From: Planctomycetota bacterium
Lineage (GTDB): Bacteria > Planctomycetota > UBA1135 > GCA-002686595
Length of the DNA: 10,733 bases
Assembly (NCBI GenBank): GCA_029259675.1
Contig: JAJDES010000184.1
Coordinates: forward strand, 1-10,733
Reading direction: 5' to 3'
Shown here: positions 8,001-10,733 of the stretch, piece after piece
Layout: each line of letters opens with the position of its first letter
Position numbering within the stretch: the stretch's first letter is position 1
The notes under the pieces: model-generated
Told to the model about the DNA's origin: nothing
Databases searched by the model: none
Seen by the model: the letters and a program-made list of their open reading frames with translations, nothing else
Program-made: the position numbers and the translations under genes

Positions 8001-8081
8001 CTTGAGTTGGAGTTGCCCGCAGACCAAAGGGCCAATATTGAACTTGAGCTAGGACGACTCCAGGCTGCAATCGCCCAGTAG
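5043..8081 (+). CDS. TMTC-like GT-C membrane protein with C-terminal TPR solenoid
   Basis: A 1012-residue two-part protein. Residues 1-430 form a multi-pass membrane region with about ten hydrophobic segments (first at about 18-37, then 123-143, 174-193, 203-229, 248-266, 340-357, 366-384, 393-430). Its order of motifs follows the TMTC/DUF1736 family of GT-C glycosyltransferase-fold proteins: an acidic first loop (GDGLELVTRN, D51 and E54), a W..G..YRP element (YRP at 93-95), FPYH (121-124), FATLPVHLSAVLDVGN (159-174), LSHESALALP (213-222) and SEAPLFLPS (391-399). Residues from about 455 to the end form a TPR solenoid; clear units include those near 480-525, 583-616, 745-775, 784-810 and 960-990. 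Animal TMTC proteins are O-mannosyltransferases of the secretory pathway; for this bacterial relative the sugar donor and acceptor are unknown, and it may not be an active transferase. ATG 5043 is preferred over an upstream in-frame TTG at 4989 because it places the start just before the first membrane helix. The gene is alone on the plus strand and ends before a strong terminator. Confidence 0.85.
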   Translation: MNSPAQAPAATETVPASHKAIVAVLALAFFIVPYLTSLGGSGSWGAELVGDGLELVTRNQALLDVQNDPGLGTLGATLTATWWEGSASAPVLYRPVPTFLLGLTAMAAGPYNPAEPGDAPFPYHAIILGLYVITALLVTELAFQLTRNAKAALVSGALFATLPVHLSAVLDVGNIAVLTAAALGFGAWLLWLRSADKPSNLPGAAILLLLACLSHESALALPVIFFFGEFARSREGGIGSGMAAAMGRSGALILCLVSVAAALVLRASVGGQLLPQFQATQELTNPLLSYDVLTRAANGLRMMAASTGAALGINTLSSNWGFGADYSFGQVPVLKAFSLWNLFGLAVVLVSVFLAVSFYKSCRTRSALVLGFFAFLLLTSNVVLPTSHMFSEAPLFLPSALVAIFLGATLVRFGSAGAALGLALAAGAGVWNHVESRNWVTNTDYWEHNIRNNSVNSSRAHYAHALDAISAEIPYLAKSNLERAVEIYPAYAEAYALLGNLYLMPGGINDAQLAVKCFRSSLEIQLEQTDYAPPPEPLITLFNFGPRALLFRLNALSLFNKEAANAEEHLSYLEGLIAKGFNSAYVHHRRATALIATGQPEKAEAAFKKSYEMEPTKDCIEAYGRFLRDRGKYEAALTLYAQVTDFSNQYEKARILLARAETEALVQSEGPQKVLSTINELLTLNQSMRAEGEEQLEPADYFRLKYIEARAKLALYENELNRERLEEVAFDLKAAIANSTPTPESIEASGLLAQILLSLGELDDAREIYEELVRVSQQPSLGLLLGDVYYKLGRYPDALDQFQRVDSALVDAAKLYPDDLQYQAVLASTRSKVLNIYTKMEKEQDALVTIEQWHQEAPNGSDPNVLMIHGGWLAGLGDMQGALQQAQMLEAEFPGLPSAQTFLINIKRMAELESKLLQAELPAGDLELLASLRNNFGNPEGAIELARRAIAAHETIEEKVRGTRLLSICLVAAGKAGEAVQELTNLLELELPADQRANIELELGRLQAAIAQ

Positions 8082-8125
8082 CAGCGACAACTTCTAGGCC
8101 CGCAAGCCGGGCTCCATTGGGCCCC

Positions 8126-8139
8126 CTGTCTTCGGACAG
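8126..8139 (+). other. UUCG tetraloop hairpin downstream of the TMTC-like gene
   Basis: CTGTC-TTCG-GACAG is a perfect 5-bp stem closed by a C-G pair around a UUCG loop, a very stable RNA fold. It lies 45 bases after the stop codon and just before the main terminator. With no T run behind it, a role in protecting the mRNA 3' end is more likely than termination. A further imperfect hairpin, GCCCG-CAAGC-CGGGC, lies at 8098-8112. Confidence 0.5.
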
Positions 8140-8155
8140 CCGGCACTGCAAGAGA

Positions 8156-8194
8156 AACGCCCCGGCAATTCGATCTTCGAACTGCCGGGGCGTT
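8156..8194. terminator. Bidirectional intrinsic terminator between convergent genes
   Basis: The arms starting AACGCCCCGGCA and ending TGCCGGGGCGTT form an 18-position stem with 17 pairs and one A-C mismatch (8168/8182), around a 3-base TCT loop. On the plus strand the stem leads into GTTGTTCTA; on the minus strand into TTTCTCTT. Both are moderately T-rich. It sits between the stop of the TMTC-like gene (8081) and the stop of the carrier protein gene (8310), as expected for a shared terminator of convergent transcripts. Confidence 0.85.
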
Positions 8195-8241
8195 GTTCTA
8201 TCGCTGGATTATTGCGCCGGGCAAAGCCGAGCTTGCCGTCC

Positions 8242-8293
8242 GCGCATTCGGTCGCGCATTCGGTCGCGCATTCGGTCGGGCATTCGGTCGGGC
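8242..8293. repeat. 12-bp tandem repeat, four full units plus a partial one
   Basis: GCGCATTCGGTC occurs three times exactly (8242-8253, 8254-8265, 8266-8277), then once as GGGCATTCGGTC (8278-8289), followed by a degenerate partial copy starting GGGCA at 8290. The array lies in the convergent spacer, 16 bases past the carrier protein stop. The unit is a multiple of three bases, so it would read through as a four-residue repeat if translated, but it is outside any gene I accept. Confidence 0.9.
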
Positions 8294-8309
8294 AATCCCG
8301 CGCCGGCCC

Positions 8310-8816
8310 CTACTCGCCCTTCAGGGCGATGAGTTGGGCACCATTGCTCACGGCTTCGCCCACGCTCACGTGCAATTTTTGAACGACCCCGGCCGCGGGC
8401 GCTTTGATCTCGTTCTGCATTTTCATAGCTTCCAGGATCAAGAGCGATTGGCCGGCTTCGACCGCGTCTCCGACCGCCACCAAGATATCCACGACGACTC
8501 CGGGCATGCTGCTTTTGACCGTGCCGCCGCTCTTGCTTGAGCCCTGCTCTGCGACCCGGGCGGCGCGCTCGCGCTCGTTCTCGAGTTCCACTTGAAAGTG
8601 TCGGCCGGCAACGGTGACCGAGGCCGAAGCCTCATCGCCTTCGATTGAAACCGCGTAGGAGTTTCCGTCCAGGATCAGGGCGATTTGGCCCAATTGATCC
8701 ACTTCGGTGTAGCTGAATGGGACTTCGCGCCCGTCGATCGTCGCGCACATTTCGCCCATGCGCTCGGTCAGCTCGACTTCGCGATTGCGCTCACCGATTG
8801 TGAGGAAGTACTTCAT
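8310..8816 (-). CDS. Biotin carboxyl carrier protein of an acyl-CoA carboxylase
   Basis: This carries the biotin that shuttles the carboxyl group from the biotin carboxylase to the carboxyltransferase. The 168-residue protein ends in a biotinyl domain (about 98-168) with the canonical EAMKMQNEI, so K132 is the predicted biotinylated lysine; SSMPGVVVD opens that domain. The first 80 or so residues are beta-rich (ILDGNSYAVSIEG, VTVAGRHFQVELENER) and resemble the linker/BT-type region of propionyl-CoA carboxylase alpha chains rather than the Ala/Pro-rich linker of E. coli AccB. The start is ATG 8816, which overlaps the biotin carboxylase TGA by ATGA and has GGAG 8 bases upstream. The open frame extends further up, but that part is only the other-frame reading of the carboxylase gene. 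It is the last gene of the carboxylase operon. Confidence 0.92.
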   Translation of the reverse strand: MKYFLTIGERNREVELTERMGEMCATIDGREVPFSYTEVDQLGQIALILDGNSYAVSIEGDEASASVTVAGRHFQVELENERERAARVAEQGSSKSGGTVKSSMPGVVVDILVAVGDAVEAGQSLLILEAMKMQNEIKAPAAGVVQKLHVSVGEAVSNGAQLIALKGE

Positions 8817-10348
8817 GAACGCAGCTCCGGCGCTTGTTGACTGGGGTCCGCGCTGCGGGGACCGGCATAGGGACTGCTGAACGCGCGCCCGCGCGCACGC
8901 CAACCTTCGCGATTGCCCTTTGAGTCACTGAGGGCTCGCCGGCGCGCCAAGCGATGGCGGTGCACGGCGGCCGCCAGGGCGGCTGCATCCTCCATCTTGG
9001 GTTCGTGCTGGGTGAGATCCAACTGCTCCAGAAAATGGGTATCGATGTCGCCGTCCACAAAGCGCTCATCGCTGAGTACGGACAGGGCCGCCGAAGCTCC
9101 CGTGCGCACGCCGCCCACGTGAAACTCCTGCAACGCGCGCTTCATGCGCGCAATGGCTGTGTTGCGATCGGGTCCCCAAACAATGATTTTCGCCAGCATC
9201 GGGTCGTAGCTAAGTCCGACCTCCAGCCCGCGATACAGTCCGCTGTCGACGCGCACCCAGGGGCCCCCCGGCCAACGCAAATTGCGAATGGTGCCGGTTG
9301 AAGGCAGATAGCCTTGTTCGGGGTCTTCGGCATTGATGCGCACCTCAATCGAGTGACCTTGAAAACGAACATCGGATTGGTCATAGCCCAGCGGCTCACC
9401 AAAGGCCACGCGCAGTTGCTCGCGCACCAAATCGCAGCCCGTGACCATTTCCGTAATCGGATGCTCAACTTGCAGCCGCGTGTTCATCTCCAAGAAGAAA
9501 AACTCGCCGCCCGACCAAAGAAACTCAACCGTGCCCGCCCCTCGATACTTGACCGCGTGTCCGGCGCGCAGGGCCACCTCGCCCATTTGCGCGCGCAACT
9601 CGTCATCCACGATCACCGACGGACTTTCTTCGATTAGTTTTTGGTGCCGACGCTGAATGGAGCACTCGCGCTCGCCCAAATGAATGGCATTGCCGTGATT
9701 GTCGAAAAGCACTTGCACTTCGATGTGGCGCGGGCGATCGAGATAGCGCTCCAAATAGAGGCGCCCATCCCCGAAGGCCGCTTCGGATTCGCCCTGTGCC
9801 GTGCGAAAGGCCAATTCCATTTCGCTCGCCTTGTGAACGATGCGAATGCCCTTGCCCCCGCCGCCGGCAGCGGCTTTGAGCGCAATCGGGTAGCCGATTT
9901 CCTCCGCCGCAGCGATGGCGCTTTGCGCTTCGGCCACCGGATCCACAAGTCCGGGCACAACCGGGACGTCGGCCGCGCGCATGCGCCTGCGACTCTCAAT
10001 CTTGTCCCCCATAGCTTCGATGGCATCGGCCGGCGGCCCGATCCACACGATTCCCGCCGCCTCAACGCGTCGTGCAAACTCAGCGTTTTCGGAGAGAAAG
10101 CCGTAGCCGGGGTGAATCCCTTCGCTGCCCGTTTCCTTGGCAGCCTTGAGGATCTTGTCCATGTCCAGGTAGGACTCGGACGGCTGGGTACCTCCCAATG
10201 CGACGGATCGGTCGGCCATGCGCGTGTGCATGGCGGCTCGATCAAAGTCCGAATAGACGGAGACGGTTTCAATGCCCATCTCGCGCGCGGTTCGGATCAC
10301 GCGCATGGCAATCTCACCGCGATTGGCTATCAGTATCCGCTTAAACAT
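8813..10348 (-). CDS. accC: Biotin carboxylase subunit of acyl-CoA carboxylase
   Basis: This uses ATP and bicarbonate to carboxylate the biotin on its carrier protein. The 511-residue sequence starts with the family hallmark MFKRILIANRGEIAMRVIRT. The ATP-grasp residues are all present: K116, K158 before the glycine-rich loop AAAGGGGKGIR, H208 in HIEVQV, K237 in RRHQKLIEE, E275, E287 in FLEMNTRLQVEHP with R291 and E295, and R337. HPGYGFLSENAEFA (79-92) is the N-terminal domain motif. AccC proteins are usually near 450 residues. Here the conserved fold ends around residue 448, and the last 60 residues are a low-complexity Ala/Arg-rich tail of unknown role. It lies 46 bases after the carboxyltransferase gene and overlaps the carrier gene by ATGA. 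The operon makes a propionyl-CoA/acyl-CoA carboxylase alpha component more likely than the housekeeping acetyl-CoA enzyme; the symbol is by family. Confidence 0.93.
   Translation of the reverse strand: MFKRILIANRGEIAMRVIRTAREMGIETVSVYSDFDRAAMHTRMADRSVALGGTQPSESYLDMDKILKAAKETGSEGIHPGYGFLSENAEFARRVEAAGIVWIGPPADAIEAMGDKIESRRRMRAADVPVVPGLVDPVAEAQSAIAAAEEIGYPIALKAAAGGGGKGIRIVHKASEMELAFRTAQGESEAAFGDGRLYLERYLDRPRHIEVQVLFDNHGNAIHLGERECSIQRRHQKLIEESPSVIVDDELRAQMGEVALRAGHAVKYRGAGTVEFLWSGGEFFFLEMNTRLQVEHPITEMVTGCDLVREQLRVAFGEPLGYDQSDVRFQGHSIEVRINAEDPEQGYLPSTGTIRNLRWPGGPWVRVDSGLYRGLEVGLSYDPMLAKIIVWGPDRNTAIARMKRALQEFHVGGVRTGASAALSVLSDERFVDGDIDTHFLEQLDLTQHEPKMEDAAALAAAVHRHRLARRRALSDSKGNREGWRARGRAFSSPYAGPRSADPSQQAPELRS
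8825..8828 (-). promoter_or_regulatory. Shine-Dalgarno GGAG for the carrier protein gene
   Basis: The minus strand reads GGAG, then 8 bases, then ATG at 8816. It lies inside the end of the biotin carboxylase gene and decides the short start of the carrier protein over longer in-frame readings. Confidence 0.6.
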
Positions 10349-10394
10349 GGCTGTGCTCGTTTCCCGATCGAAAGGCGTGGGGTCGGGCGGGCTT

Positions 10395-10733
10395 CTAAAG
10401 CGGAATATTGCCGTGCTTGCGCTGCGGACGGGATTCCTGCTTGGTGCACAAAAGGTCCAGGGCCTGGATCAAAGTCGGCCGCGTGCGCGAACCCTCAATA
10501 ACATCATCGACATAGCCGCGCGCCGCAGCGCGGTAGGGATTGTTGAAGGTCTTGTCGTATTCCTCGGCCTTTTGCTTTTCGACTTTTGCCGGATCGTCGG
10601 CCGCTTGGATTTCACGCCGGTGAATGATCTTTGCTGCACCGTCCGCACCCATGACGGCCACCATGGCACCGGGCCAAGCCACGTTGAAATCGGCGCGAAT
10701 GTGCTTACTCGCCATAACGTCGTAGGCGCCGCC
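10395..10733 (-). CDS. pccB: Acyl-CoA (propionyl-CoA type) carboxyltransferase beta subunit, C-terminal 112 residues
   Basis: This subunit transfers the carboxyl group from biotin to the acyl-CoA substrate. Only the C-terminal 112 residues are in the window; the frame is open to the right edge, so the gene starts outside it. GGAYDVMASKHIRADFNVAW, then MVAVMGADGAAKII, NNPYRAAARGYVDDVI, and the terminal RKHGNIPL match the end of propionyl-CoA carboxylase beta chains, where the KHxNIPL ending is highly typical. Related carboxyltransferases (methylmalonyl-CoA decarboxylase alpha, acetyl/propionyl-CoA carboxylases of actinobacteria) share this ending, so substrate is not certain. It is the first visible gene of the operon, read toward the biotin carboxylase. 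Confidence 0.92.
   Translation of the reverse strand, partial: GGAYDVMASKHIRADFNVAWPGAMVAVMGADGAAKIIHRREIQAADDPAKVEKQKAEEYDKTFNNPYRAAARGYVDDVIEGSRTRPTLIQALDLLCTKQESRPQRKHGNIPL

Noticed and set aside
8242..8293. CRISPR array reading of the 12-bp repeats
   Set aside because: Units are contiguous without spacers and far shorter than CRISPR repeats, and no cas gene is present.
9641..10501. Plus-strand open frame of 286 codons
   Set aside because: Antisense to a fully conserved biotin carboxylase and to the carboxyltransferase end; a shadow frame.

Overview
The window is a high-GC bacterial chromosome segment with no rRNA, tRNA, CRISPR array or recognisable mobile element. The mix of genes suits an aerobic or facultative Gram-negative heterotroph: an ECF sigma factor, a secreted or envelope von Willebrand A (VWA) protein, succinylase-route lysine/diaminopimelate genes, a membrane GT-C/TPR protein, and a propionyl/acyl-CoA carboxylase operon. 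The wording of the VWA gene (FFGL..SDR.TFVID.SGSM, preceded by a RRW..WW motif) and of the ECF sigma factor reminds me most of Planctomycetota. This is a recognition-based inference; other high-GC phyla such as Myxococcota are not excluded.

Layout. (1) 1-4699, all on the minus strand, in transcription order: an M20 metallopeptidase of DapE/ArgE type (GTG start at 4699), dapD (ATGA overlap with the peptidase), a VWA-domain protein, an ECF sigma factor, and the first 97 codons of an unknown gene that overlaps the sigma factor stop by ATGA and runs off the left edge. (2) 4700-5042, a 343-bp divergent spacer with a small hairpin next to the plus-strand start codon. (3) 5043-8081, plus strand, a 1012-residue protein with a TMTC-like multi-pass GT-C region and a long C-terminal TPR solenoid. 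(4) 8082-8309, a convergent spacer with a UUCG-loop hairpin, a strong bidirectional intrinsic terminator and a 12-bp tandem repeat. (5) 8310-10733, minus strand, an acyl-CoA carboxylase operon read as carboxyltransferase (C-terminal end only), biotin carboxylase, then biotin carboxyl carrier protein.

How the genes work together. DapD and the M20 peptidase plausibly act two steps apart in the succinylase branch of lysine/meso-DAP synthesis. The three carboxylase genes supply all the catalytic parts of a biotin-dependent acyl-CoA carboxylase, most likely for propionyl-CoA. The sigma factor and the coupled downstream gene look like a regulatory pair, whose partner may be an anti-sigma or sensor protein. 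Three of the gene junctions are 4-base ATGA overlaps, pointing to translational coupling as a common habit of this genome. I do not see a clearly new multi-gene system. The least ordinary items are the bacterial TMTC-like/TPR protein, the palindrome at the sigma factor leader with its coupled unknown gene, and the 12-bp repeat array behind the carrier protein gene.
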